Below are positions 1 to 7,827 of a stretch of DNA of 55,475 nucleotides, in pieces. Source of the stretch: an uncultured Bacilli bacterium (GTDB taxonomy: Bacteria > Bacillota_I > Bacilli_A > RF39 > UBA660); NCBI GenBank assembly GCA_934098505.1, contig CAKOOR010000009.1, forward strand, positions 1 to 55,475. Reading direction: 5' to 3'. A program made the translations under genes and the position numbers. Position 1 is the first letter of the stretch, and each line of letters starts with the position of its first letter. The notes beneath the pieces are model-generated. The model ran no database searches. It was not told where the DNA came from and saw only the letters and a list, made by a program, of their open reading frames with translations.

Positions 1-12
1 ACTCTCATAAAA
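1..12 (-). rRNA. 16S rRNA gene, extreme 5' end (partial)
   Basis: Read on the minus strand, the window ends in TTTTATGAGAGT, which is the usual start of a Firmicutes 16S rRNA just before TTGATCCTGGCTCAG. Only about 12 mature bases lie inside the window; the gene runs off the left edge. A boxA-like element and two strong promoters upstream support the call. The exact mature 5' end is inferred by comparison with B. subtilis. Confidence 0.8.
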
Positions 13-53
13 AATAAGTTTGTCCTAAGCTACTCAAATTGACTTTTTTACTT

Positions 54-67
54 AGTTTTCAAAGATC
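54..67 (-). promoter_or_regulatory. boxA-like antitermination element of the rRNA leader
   Basis: The minus strand reads GATCTTTGAAAACT, very close to the TTCTTTGAAAACT segment found before 16S genes in Bacillus-type rrn operons, where Nus factors bind the leader. It lies about 45 bases before the mature 16S end and downstream of both promoters. Confidence 0.65.
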
Positions 68-112
68 ATTTAACTTTACCTTACATCAGCCTTTTTGGCT
101 CATGTACTTAAT

Positions 113-141
113 AGTATACCAGATTTTTAGAAAATTGCAAA
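113..141 (-). promoter_or_regulatory. rRNA promoter P2
   Basis: The minus strand shows TTTGCA, 17 bases, then TATACT (or TTGCAA with a 16-base spacer). A TGG just before the -10 makes an extended -10. It is the promoter proximal to the 16S gene. Confidence 0.7.
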
Positions 142-222
142 TGTTTTTTTTGATTTTTTTGCTTTTTTTTAATCATGGATATACAAAACTGTTCAAGTCT
201 TTCCTTTTCGCAGTTCTTTCTC

Positions 223-251
223 AGTATATACCAACCCAGTATAAAATGCAA
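223..251 (-). promoter_or_regulatory. rRNA promoter P1
   Basis: The minus strand shows TTGCAT, 17 bases, TATACT, 110 bases upstream of P2. Tandem promoters with this spacing are typical of rRNA operons. T-rich and A-rich tracts lie between and upstream of the two promoters. No credible coding frame is seen in 13-380. Confidence 0.7.
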
Positions 252-380
252 GTAAAAAAGTTACTTTTTTTACTTTTTTTACATTATTCGTTACTACTCA
301 GCATTAAAATAGCCAATTTGAACTATAATTGACTGTTTTTCATGCAAAAACTAGGCAAATAATGCGTTGCCATCAAATAT

Positions 381-955
381 TTAACTAACACAATTTAATA
401 TATTTAAACTTCTTAGTTTTGATGTTTTTAAAATACTCATAGTATTTCCAAACATTATGCCGCCATCATTACTTCTGAATCCACCTAATACTTTAGTTTT
501 ACCCTTTATCATTCTTTGAAATCTTTCCATGTGATTATTATCGTATGGAATTTTAAGATTATAAATACAAAATAATGTTTTATCTTTGTGTTTTATTAAT
601 CTATTTAATGATTTTTATACATCCTTTCTCCAATATGATGAAGATATTTCAGCATTTTGCTGCTTAACTATCTTTGTGATTTTATCATAATCACTTTCAA
701 TTATATCTATTTCCTCATCTGTAAATTTTTCTCCACCGTATTTTTCTATTAACTTCTTCTTTCACGTTCTATTTTTACTAGTAAATAATAAGGATCTATT
801 TGCCAGTTCGTTTCAAGACATTTTGATCAGCTTCCTTACCATATCTTCCTATATGAATTATGCAATCTTGATTATTTATGCCATGCTTAAAAACACCGAC
901 TTCATGGTCTGAAATTATTGTGCCATAGAAATTATTAAAAAACAATCCCTACACA
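381..955 (-). pseudogene. IS66-family transposase remnant
   Basis: Translating the minus strand in pieces recovers two conserved IS66 TnpC blocks. The first, near 850-955, is FKHGINNQDCIIHIGRYGK, matching the family's 'YG..HQ.C..H..RYLK' catalytic-core segment. The second, near 400-520, is PYDNNHMER followed by GGFRSNDGG, matching the C-terminal 'PFDNN.AER....K.K...GGFRS..G' signature. The reading frame is broken by a stop shortly after the first block and by frame changes around 600-780, so no full-length protein can be made. The N-terminal zinc finger and leucine-zipper parts are absent, and I found no terminal inverted repeats or accessory tnpA/tnpB genes. It is a decayed insertion between an rRNA operon and the next gene. 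Confidence 0.75.
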
Positions 956-1021
956 AAACCACTTTTAAAAGAAAAAATTATTTCTGTAATAAGAAGCAGT
1001 GTAACATATAAGTATTCAATA

Positions 1022-1448
1022 ATGAGTTCATTCAACAGAAATCTATATAAATGTGATAAATGCTATGTTCAACTCAAATTTTTGATATCATTATGTTAGA
1101 AATATAAAAGGAAAAATTATTCTGTTTAACTTTAATGAATTTCCATTTAAATTAAGTGGTAAAACTGTAGATTATATCTGTCCAAATTGCAAATATAAAT
1201 TTCAAGCTCCAATCGAGGCAGTATTACAATTTGAAGAGGAAGATGAATGGAATAATTTACCAATTTCAACTCCACCATATACAATATTTGAAAAATGTCT
1301 TTGCGATAAATGTGTATCAATAGATTATAAATCAGCAAAAGGATATCATTTTATATATAAAGAAAACAAGCAAAAAATATTTATCAATAATAAACACAGT
1401 CGTAGCCATGGTTATGACATTTTTACGTTGAGTAAAATATTAACTTGA
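1022..1448 (+). pseudogene. Frameshifted Cys-rich (zinc-ribbon-like) protein gene
   Basis: On the plus strand an ATG at 1022 opens a short frame containing CDKC and closes at a TAG near 1097. One base over, a stop-free frame runs from about 1087 to the TGA at 1446-1448. It contains CPNC and CLCDKC, giving three Cys knuckles in all. Joining the two parts needs one frameshift near 1085-1095. I do not recognise the family. Its place next to an IS66 remnant, on the opposite strand to most neighbours, suggests debris from a mobile region. A sequencing error cannot be excluded. Confidence 0.4.
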
Positions 1449-1470
1449 GAGCATGACTTTTCTATTATAT

Positions 1471-1495
1471 TAAAAAATTCCAATATATTGGAATT
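1471..1495 (-). terminator. Rho-independent terminator after the DUF402 gene
   Basis: A perfect palindrome AATTCCAATATATTGGAATT at 1476-1495 is followed on the minus strand by a T-run. It lies 15 bases beyond the DUF402 stop codon. Confidence 0.75.
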
Positions 1496-1509
1496 AAGGT
1501 ATTATAAGA

Positions 1510-2049
1510 TTAACAGTTTTGTATTTTTTGGTAAATATCATAATATTCTTCAATAATATTAGGAGCAAAAGGTCCGCGGTTTTGTTTTTTTAAAAAGATT
1601 AAATAGCTTAATTCTTTTTTTAAGATATCATCTATTTCATCACTATAATGCATTATTCTCTTATGATAATTATACTCATTGCAATCTAAAATTCGATAGC
1701 CACCATCTGGAAAAATACGTAAATCTAGATCATAATCTATATATTTTATTATATTATTGTCAATTATATACGGACTTGCAATATTGCAATAGTAAAACAA
1801 GCCATATGGCTTTAGTTGACCAATAACGTTAAACCAATGTTTTTTATAGAAAAATAGAATTGCCGGTTCATTAGTTCTATGACTGTGACCATCATTTTCG
1901 GTTACAATTGTTTGATTGTTTGCACATACTAACATTTCATCATTTTCAAAAAGAACAGTAGCTTCGTCCCAAGTGCGATGTAATGTACCATCATGCTTAT
2001 AACAATGTATCGTTAATCTTTCGCCTACCTTTAATGTTGATTTATTCAT
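1510..2049 (-). CDS. DUF402 family protein, likely nucleoside tri/diphosphatase (Ntdp-like)
   Basis: The product of about 179 aa begins MNKSTLKVGERLTIHCYKHD. The segment YKHDGTLHRTWDEA and the downstream acidic, Tyr-rich core (DYDLDLRIFPDGGYRILDCNEY) are the hallmarks of the DUF402/UPF0374 family. Characterised members (staphylococcal Ntdp, Bacillus YgaC type) hydrolyse nucleoside tri- and diphosphates with a divalent metal, using Asp/Glu residues of this core. The frame is open further upstream to 2082, but the ATG at 2047-2049 is preceded by GAAAGAG at a suitable distance, so I take it as the start. The gene stands alone with its own terminator. The family call is firm; the substrate is inferred. 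Confidence 0.8.
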   Translation of the reverse strand: MNKSTLKVGERLTIHCYKHDGTLHRTWDEATVLFENDEMLVCANNQTIVTENDGHSHRTNEPAILFFYKKHWFNVIGQLKPYGLFYYCNIASPYIIDNNIIKYIDYDLDLRIFPDGGYRILDCNEYNYHKRIMHYSDEIDDILKKELSYLIFLKKQNRGPFAPNIIEEYYDIYQKIQNC

Positions 2050-2146
2050 AAAAATTTCTCTTTCAGTTTTATTATAACGCATTAAAGGGATAAATTTAAG
2101 TAAAATATTACTTTATTTGCCATTAGACAACTTTTTGTCATTTTTA

Positions 2147-3826
2147 TCATTCATTGGCATTAACTTCTTCAGAAGTTATAGAATCGCTACTTTCTGTATT
2201 ATTGGATACCTCTTCAGATTGATTATTGTATTCAGGAAGACCTAAAATACTCCTAGCTTTAGCAATTTGCGTATCAGTGTAACCAGTTACATTTTTTTCA
2301 TCGTCGTACTGATATTCTAATTCGATACCGTAATCTGGACTTATTCCATACTCGTCAATACATTCGTTATTAGGAGTTAGCCAACGGGAAGTAGTATATT
2401 TTACTAATGAACCATCACTAAGTTTTTTAGTTTGTTGAACTTTTCCTTTGCCATATGTTGTTGTTCCAACTGTCGTAGCTCCATAAGAATCTTTTAGAGC
2501 TGCTGTTAAAATCTCACTTGCGGAGGCTGTTCCACCATTAACAAGTACTACTATTGGATAGTTTCTAGATGTTGAGGTTTCATCATAGTATACTTTTGTT
2601 TTTTCATTCTTGTCATTGCCCTCTAAACTATAAATGGCTTTACCTTTTTCTAAAAATAATGAGGCGGTATCTTTAGCAGCTGTTAATAAACCACCACCGT
2701 TATTACGTAAATCAATAATTAATGATTCAATACCATCGCTTTCTAATTCATCAAGCGCTGATTCAACTTGTTTAGCTAAAGTATTACTAAAAGAAGAAAT
2801 AGATAAATAACCAACCTTTTTGTCATTACCTTCCAATACTTCATAGTCTACAACAGGAGTCGCTAATGTTTTTATAGGAACTTCAACATCAAAATTCTCG
2901 TTATTACGTGATATAGTTAGCTTAACTTTCTTGCTAGCACTTTCCTTTATTAATTTAGCGATATCACTACTAGATTTCTCAGCAATATTTTCGCCGTTTA
3001 TTGTAACTATTTTATCTCCTTTTTGTAAACCAGCCTCTTTTGCTGGACTATTGGCATAAACTTTTTCTATTAATCCTGGTTCTTTTCCATTTATAGCAAT
3101 GCCAATGCCATCATATTTACCATTCAAAGAACTATTTAATATATCAGCATTTTCCTTATCTAAAAAGGAAGTATAATTATCACCGGCACCGCTCATAAGT
3201 CCAGCTATAGCACCATCAATAGCGGCTTTTTTATCTATATTTTCATAATAGCCATCATTTAAAGCTGAATAAACATCTAGAAATTCTTGAATATTTTCAT
3301 CTTTTAAAAGTGTAACATATGGGGTTCCGTTATTAGTACTATATTTATGATTAATAATAGTTCCACTAGCTATAGCGCACACTATACCGGTTAGAATAAT
3401 CATCGCTAAGGTTTCCTTTAAATTGAAAGTAGGAGTTTCTTTATAGCGAATGTCTGTTTTTTTATGTTTTTTTAAATTATTACAATTGGCATTTGCTGAA
3501 CTAACATTTTCTGTTTCCTTAGAATCAAGGCCAAGATTAATAGCACCGGTATTAGATATTCTATCTTGTAAATTTATACCTATATGTTTAGTATCAAAAT
3601 TGGAAATTGATGTTGAACTATTTAAGCCTTCTACAGCATTATTTGAAATGTCATTACTTGCAGTTTTACTTAAATTTTCTGCGTTTTTTTTCAAATTAGC
3701 GTCGCTTGTAATTTGGCACGAAGGCGCTACTAATGTTATGTCATCTTTATTTTTTAATTGTTCATTATTTGAATTTTTTTCTTGCTTCAAATCATCTATA
3801 TTCATATTATTTATATCTTTATTCAT
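2147..3826 (-). CDS. S41 family C-terminal processing peptidase (CtpA/CtpB-like)
   Basis: A 559-aa membrane-anchored serine protease. Residues 1-137 form an unusually long, Asn/Ser/Lys-rich cytoplasmic tail. One membrane helix (138-158) follows, then an extracytoplasmic helical cap, a PDZ domain (about 240-320) with the GIGIAI and SPAKEAGLQKGD motifs, and the S41 core. The catalytic Ser lies in GGTASASEI (431-439) and the Lys in YGKGKV (near 460); IDLRNNGGG (371-379) is the conserved strand. A C-terminal acidic Ser-rich tail ends in a TGA stop. Such proteases trim or degrade secreted substrates from their C-terminus. The gene is flanked by noncoding DNA on both sides and seems monocistronic. 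SD-like GTGAT precedes the ATG. Family call firm; substrate unknown. Confidence 0.9.
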   Translation of the reverse strand: MNKDINNMNIDDLKQEKNSNNEQLKNKDDITLVAPSCQITSDANLKKNAENLSKTASNDISNNAVEGLNSSTSISNFDTKHIGINLQDRISNTGAINLGLDSKETENVSSANANCNNLKKHKKTDIRYKETPTFNLKETLAMIILTGIVCAIASGTIINHKYSTNNGTPYVTLLKDENIQEFLDVYSALNDGYYENIDKKAAIDGAIAGLMSGAGDNYTSFLDKENADILNSSLNGKYDGIGIAINGKEPGLIEKVYANSPAKEAGLQKGDKIVTINGENIAEKSSSDIAKLIKESASKKVKLTISRNNENFDVEVPIKTLATPVVDYEVLEGNDKKVGYLSISSFSNTLAKQVESALDELESDGIESLIIDLRNNGGGLLTAAKDTASLFLEKGKAIYSLEGNDKNEKTKVYYDETSTSRNYPIVVLVNGGTASASEILTAALKDSYGATTVGTTTYGKGKVQQTKKLSDGSLVKYTTSRWLTPNNECIDEYGISPDYGIELEYQYDDEKNVTGYTDTQIAKARSILGLPEYNNQSEEVSNNTESSDSITSEEVNANE

Positions 3827-4053
3827 ATTATCACTATATACAATATTAGCATAATTTTATTTTTTAGAAAAGATAATATTGTCCTATCTAGTAATTATTT
3901 TACACCCAATTTAAATTTAAAATACATTTTTTCTCTTATAATTAAAAATAAATACTAATTTATAACATAATATTTTTATCTTATATCTTACATATAAAAA
4001 TTAATACCCTTTATTTGCAAACGACTAATTTAATCGATATAAAACTTAAATTC

Positions 4054-4086
4054 AAAAAAGCCAACATTTAATTGCTAGCTTCTTTA
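4054..4086 (-). terminator. Rho-independent terminator
   Basis: The minus strand can form AAGCTAGCA paired with TGTTGGCTT (two G-U pairs) followed by TTTTTT. It lies just after the stop of the 4092-4598 gene. Confidence 0.55.
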
Positions 4087-4091
4087 TGTTA

Positions 4092-4598
4092 TTAATCGGT
4101 TATTTTTAATTCTTTTTTGATGGCCTCAACTGATTCATAAGCGTTTGCTATTTTATTATTTTTTACCTTTAAAAGTGTAATTTTTCCAAAGCGAAGATTG
4201 CTTAGATCAGTAGCAGTCGGATTAGTTTTTCCATCTGTAGCAACGTATTTACTATTTAACGGATTATTTAAATAAACTGTATAAGTTGCCTTAATATTTT
4301 TTCCAGTTTTATATTGGGTTATTAATCTTGCATAACTGTTAGCATCCTCCGTAGTAGCATCATATATTAAAACATAGTACTCATCTGTTCCTTTGTTTAG
4401 CATAGTGCCAACTATTGCCATAGTAGGATCAATATATGCAGTTTTAGAACTACTATTATCATTAGAATTGCTACTACTGTTATCTTTATTTACAATTTTG
4501 CTAGTAAATAAATAAATTGCTCCAATTAAAACCACAACAATTATAAGAATTATTATAAATTGTTTAACTGTTTTTACTTCGGTATTATCTAAATTCAT
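4092..4598 (-). CDS. Membrane-anchored thioredoxin-fold-like protein
   Basis: About 168 aa. An N-terminal helix (FIIILIIVVVLIGAIYLF) anchors the protein, followed by a Ser/Asn linker and a globular domain of about 110 aa. The pattern YYVLIYD, then an ITQYK helix, then a YTVYLNNPLN strand, and finally 'LRFGKITLLKVKNNKIANAYES' resembles the beta-alpha-beta order of thioredoxin-like proteins, but there is no CxxC. The frame is open upstream to a TTG at 4616; the ATG at 4598 is chosen because GTGAT, complementary to the extended anti-SD, sits just before it. I infer a non-redox, binding or structural role outside the membrane. The fold assignment is tentative. Confidence 0.55.
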   Translation of the reverse strand: MNLDNTEVKTVKQFIIILIIVVVLIGAIYLFTSKIVNKDNSSSNSNDNSSSKTAYIDPTMAIVGTMLNKGTDEYYVLIYDATTEDANSYARLITQYKTGKNIKATYTVYLNNPLNSKYVATDGKTNPTATDLSNLRFGKITLLKVKNNKIANAYESVEAIKKELKITD

Positions 4599-4608
4599 AT
4601 TATCACGT

Positions 4609-4935
4609 TTAATCAATTTTTAAGCATTTTTTCATACTCAAAGATAAAAATTTTAACTGGTTACATTTAAAAATATATTCTTTATAACGTATCCAATTTT
4701 TAATTTTAATCATTTTTTTCTTTTAAAATACTTAGTATTTATTGATTCCTTTCTACTTACACCTAATAACATTATAAACAAAATTAGGTCAATTTCAAGA
4801 CTTAATTGTTCTTTTTAGTGCTTAAATAAGTTAAATCAGCTTATATTTTCTTACTGTAAATTAATAAAAAATTAATAGGGAGATTAAAATATAACAATTT
4901 CTAAATTAGTACTGTATCCAAAATTTCTTGGAAAT
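4609..4935 (-). other. Long 5' region with a possible 34-codon ORF
   Basis: Between the promoter at 4771-4798 and the gene at 4598 there is a leader of about 165 bases. It holds an AGAAAGGA Shine-Dalgarno-like sequence with no ATG at the right distance, and a complete 34-codon frame (4609-4713, minus strand, starting MIKIKNWIRYKEYIF) with only a weak ribosome site. It may be a leader peptide, the relic of an older gene, or chance. Bases 4800-4935 show nothing recognisable. Confidence 0.25.
4771..4798 (-). promoter_or_regulatory. Promoter for the 4092-4598 gene
   Basis: The minus strand shows TTGAAA, 16 bases, TATAAT. Both boxes are near consensus. Confidence 0.6.
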
Positions 4936-4987
4936 AAAAAAAGCTTGTCCTTATATTAAGAAATATATTTAAGAATAAGCTTTTTAT
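4936..4987 (-). terminator. Strong Rho-independent terminator after the LolA-like lipoprotein gene
   Basis: On the minus strand AAAAAGCTTATTCTTA pairs with TAAGGACAAGCTTTTT (one mismatch, one G-U pair), followed by more T residues. It starts 10 bases beyond the stop codon. Confidence 0.85.
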
Positions 4988-4996
4988 AAAATATAA

Positions 4997-5989
4997 TTAT
5001 TTACCAGTTACGATTGTATTGGATATTGAATTAGCTACATTTAATAATTCTTCACTTGTTAAGCTTGAGCCGGCTAAATAGTAATCTATATTATTGCTAG
5101 TCCAATAAATAGCGTTGCCACTTAAAGCTCCTATCGTTCCGTTCATCATCAATGGCTCGCCATAAATAGGAATTACTTCAAGTTCGCTGCGAGTATTACT
5201 AGCTTCTTCGACTAAGACAAAGTCTTTAGCACCACCGAATGTTAAGATAGCTCTGTTACCATTATCGGTATTTATAGTTTCTTTGGCTGTTAGATAAGTA
5301 TCTTTTGGAATATAAAGAGGATATAAAATATCATTAAAACTTGAAGTTTGGCTTGAGTCTTCTGTTTTATTACCATCAACCACTTTTGATAAATCAAAGT
5401 AATCGTCGTCTAATGCTGCTTTGTAATCTATTGAATTAATATTAAATATTATACATTTGGTATCACTGGTATCATAAACCTCTATCTTTTTTAAATTCAT
5501 TTCTTTGTCAAAATAAAGCTTTTGATAATTTAATTTGTTATTGTTAGGATAATTAACATTACTTGTTAAGACATAATAATCATCTTTTTCGACATATTTT
5601 TTATCTTCAGTACCAACTAAATCATTAAGAACTGATGATAAAATATATGTTTGACTGCTGTTTTCAGGCCAACTACTCTGAAATTTAAAGCTTTTATTTA
5701 AACTTGGGGTTACAACATACACACCATCTTTATTTTTTAGAATTATTTGTTCATGACCACTGGTTTGATTAGTTAAAACTACTTTATAATAATCTCCTTT
5801 TTTATATGATATGGCAATATCGTAATCAAATTTATCATCTGCATTAATAATTTCTAAGGTACCAGCCATACTATATGACTTACTGCTGTTAACATTATCT
5901 TTAAATTCTTTAACAATCTTTTTCTCCATATTAGTACTGCAGCCCGCTAAGAGGAATAAACACATTAAAAGGGCAATTATTTTCTTCAT
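4997..5989 (-). CDS. LolA/YdcC-like outer-surface lipoprotein
   Basis: A 330-aa lipoprotein. The signal peptide MKKIIALLMCLFLLAGCS ends in the lipobox LAGC, so Cys17 should be lipidated by Lgt (encoded in this window) and the protein held on the outer face of the membrane. The mature part opens with 'KKIVKEFKDNVNSSKSYSMAGTLEI' and continues with alternating beta strands (YKVVLTNQTSGHEQIILKNKDGVYVVTPSLNKSFKFQSSWP). This is typical of the LolA-like fold in Firmicutes YdcC/GerS-type proteins, which bind a lipid or lipopeptide. The tail (YLAGSSLTSEELLNVANSI) fits the same group. It is monocistronic with its own promoter and terminator. The ligand is unknown. Confidence 0.75.
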   Translation of the reverse strand: MKKIIALLMCLFLLAGCSTNMEKKIVKEFKDNVNSSKSYSMAGTLEIINADDKFDYDIAISYKKGDYYKVVLTNQTSGHEQIILKNKDGVYVVTPSLNKSFKFQSSWPENSSQTYILSSVLNDLVGTEDKKYVEKDDYYVLTSNVNYPNNNKLNYQKLYFDKEMNLKKIEVYDTSDTKCIIFNINSIDYKAALDDDYFDLSKVVDGNKTEDSSQTSSFNDILYPLYIPKDTYLTAKETINTDNGNRAILTFGGAKDFVLVEEASNTRSELEVIPIYGEPLMMNGTIGALSGNAIYWTSNNIDYYLAGSSLTSEELLNVANSISNTIVTGK

Positions 5990-6015
5990 ATAATTTATAA
6001 CTCCTTTTCTAATAA

Positions 6016-6044
6016 ATTATATTAGTATTTGCGAATAATATGAA
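6016..6044 (-). promoter_or_regulatory. Promoter for the LolA-like lipoprotein gene
   Basis: TTCATA, 17 bases, TATAAT on the minus strand, about 30 bases upstream of the ATG, with an AAAAGGAG ribosome site between. Confidence 0.55.
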
Positions 6045-6082
6045 AAATTTTAGACATACTACAAAAAAGAAAGGAATATGGA

Positions 6083-6298
6083 ATGAAAACAGTTCAAAAA
6101 ATTTGCCTAGTACTAACAATTATTGGGGCAGTTAACTGGGGTTTAATTGGTTTATTTGACTTTAACTTAGTTTCAACTTTGTTTAAAGGTAGTACTGCTC
6201 TGCAAAACATAATTTATGTAATTGTTGGTATATGTGGCTTAGTAAATATTGGAATTTTATTTGCTGATATTGACTATGCAGGTGAAAGAAAAGATTAA
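6083..6298 (+). CDS. DUF378 small membrane protein
   Basis: A 71-aa protein with two membrane helices. The opening 'KICLVLTIIGAVNWGLIGLFDFNLV' and the second helix 'LQNIIYVIVGICGLVNIGILF' match the DUF378 family (YuzA type) along its whole length. The function of the family is unknown. AGAAAGGA precedes the start. It is one of few plus-strand genes in the left half of the window and lies between the divergent lipoprotein gene and the convergent cdaR-like gene. Confidence 0.85.
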   Translation: MKTVQKICLVLTIIGAVNWGLIGLFDFNLVSTLFKGSTALQNIIYVIVGICGLVNIGILFADIDYAGERKD

Positions 6299-6349
6299 TT
6301 GGTTTAGACTTTTTAATAAAATTAAGTTTACTATTATTTCTATTTAAGA

Positions 6350-6412
6350 AAAGAAAAAATCTTAGTACTCAGAGAATATTTATCTATTCATTAGTACAAA
6401 GATTTTTTTATT
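6350..6412. terminator. Bidirectional terminator between DUF378 and cdaR-like genes
   Basis: AAATCTTAGTACT and AGTACAAAGATTT pair with a single mismatch. T-runs follow the hairpin in both directions, which suits the two convergent genes. Confidence 0.75.
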
Positions 6413-6423
6413 TTGCTTTATAT

Positions 6424-7827
6424 TTAATTATTTTTTTTACTCTCACTCGTTAGTGATACTTCAATTTCTGTTTCAACTATAAACTTAACCATTGAAGCAT
6501 TAGAAGTGTTGCCAGTTATGTAAACTGGAACCTTATACGTACCAGCTGCATAACCTGTTAAATCAATATAAGCTGAAATACTTGAGTTATCAATTGAATT
6601 AATAATATTTTCGACGCCAATTACTTGAACATTTACAGAAGCATTACCAATAGCATTAGCAACTAAACCACTTGGGGTGTTACGAACACTAATCTGAACA
6701 TTTTCTAAAGTCTTTTGTTTAGCCTCGCCAAAGTTAACGACGATACTAGCACTTGTAGTTGGCATATAACGAACGCCCGTTGGTTTGGAAATCGTAACAT
6801 TATAAGTCTTCGAAGCATTATTTCCTTGGTCAGTTAAATCGATTGTTACAGGAACGCAGTCGATTGATTCTAAAGGAGATTGTTCACCATAAATGGTTAT
6901 ATTATAATCGCTCTTGCCATTAATTGTTATAGAACTAATAGCTTTACCAGCAACTAGGTCTCCTGTTGTTAATAATTGAATTGGTACACTTTTACTATAA
7001 GATGTAAAGGTAATAGTAGCGCTAATAGAAGATGGAACAATTTCTACATTTTTAAGAATGTTTCCAGTTTCATCATAAGCAACAATTGGAACATTTTCTA
7101 AAGTATATGTACCTTTAGCAGTAAATTCTTTATTGTTTAAATCAATTAATGCTTTTACAGTAGCAATTTTATCTAAAGTATCTTGACTACCTTTAACTAC
7201 TACTTCACTCTTGTTTAGTTCAATATTCGACACACTTAATTCAGGATAAGCTTCGTTTAATTTATCTTGATTGATAACATCATATGTTATACTTTTTAGG
7301 CTTGAAACTTTTTTCTTAATAGTTACGTAAATATAATTTGGATCTAATTTATAATTTAGAGTATTGATAGTTTGATTATAAGTTAATTTAACACGATAGG
7401 GTTCATCTCTTGGAGTATAATCAGTAAGATCTAATACTACTTCATTTTGACCAAGTTGTTTAGCTAAGTACAGATCACTTTTACGACCGATTAAAGTTAT
7501 ATCGGCAGTTTCTGGTAAATCTTCAATAACGTAAGCTTCAGTATTGTATTCTACTTTTATTGGCTGATTAGTAATAATTTCCGCCTCAGTTTCTACTAAA
7601 TTTATAACCTTACTGTCAATTAGAACGAATACTATGATGGCAAGACCTAATGAAATATACAAAAGCATATTTGGTCGATTAAGAAGTTTTTCTATTTTAA
7701 AATTGTTTTTATTTATCTTTTTATCAATATTATATATTATTTTACTTATAGGAGTAATAATATATTTATCTAATAAGCTATAAAGAAATTTGAAAAAAGA
7801 TGCAATTAGTTTAAATAATTTACTCAT
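6424..7827 (-). CDS. YbbR-domain protein, CdaR-like regulator of diadenylate cyclase
   Basis: A 467-aa protein. A basic N-terminal part leads into a membrane helix (MLLYISLGLAIIVFVLI), followed by an extracytoplasmic stretch of about four YbbR repeats. The start of the first, 'INLVETEAEIITNQPIKVEYNTEAYVIEDLPETADITLIGRKSDL', is characteristic. In Bacillota CdaR binds and modulates CdaA. The gene overlaps the end of cdaA by 8 bases, and GGTGATC just before its ATG is a perfect match to the 16S tail, so the two are translationally coupled. The usual third gene, glmM, does not follow; a terminator does. Confidence 0.9.
   Translation of the reverse strand: MSKLFKLIASFFKFLYSLLDKYIITPISKIIYNIDKKINKNNFKIEKLLNRPNMLLYISLGLAIIVFVLIDSKVINLVETEAEIITNQPIKVEYNTEAYVIEDLPETADITLIGRKSDLYLAKQLGQNEVVLDLTDYTPRDEPYRVKLTYNQTINTLNYKLDPNYIYVTIKKKVSSLKSITYDVINQDKLNEAYPELSVSNIELNKSEVVVKGSQDTLDKIATVKALIDLNNKEFTAKGTYTLENVPIVAYDETGNILKNVEIVPSSISATITFTSYSKSVPIQLLTTGDLVAGKAISSITINGKSDYNITIYGEQSPLESIDCVPVTIDLTDQGNNASKTYNVTISKPTGVRYMPTTSASIVVNFGEAKQKTLENVQISVRNTPSGLVANAIGNASVNVQVIGVENIINSIDNSSISAYIDLTGYAAGTYKVPVYITGNTSNASMVKFIVETEIEVSLTSESKKNN

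Noticed and set aside
39..332. Plus-strand open frame of 97 codons
   Set aside because: It lies antisense to the rRNA promoter and leader region, is Phe/Leu-rich from T-rich DNA, and has no ribosome site.
1147..1338. Minus-strand frame of 63 codons
   Set aside because: It is antisense to the Cys-rich plus-strand remnant, which has the more protein-like composition.
3450..3854. Plus-strand frame of 134 codons opposite the N-terminus of the S41 protease
   Set aside because: Its hydrophobic composition reflects the Asn/Lys/Ser-rich sense strand; no ribosome site.
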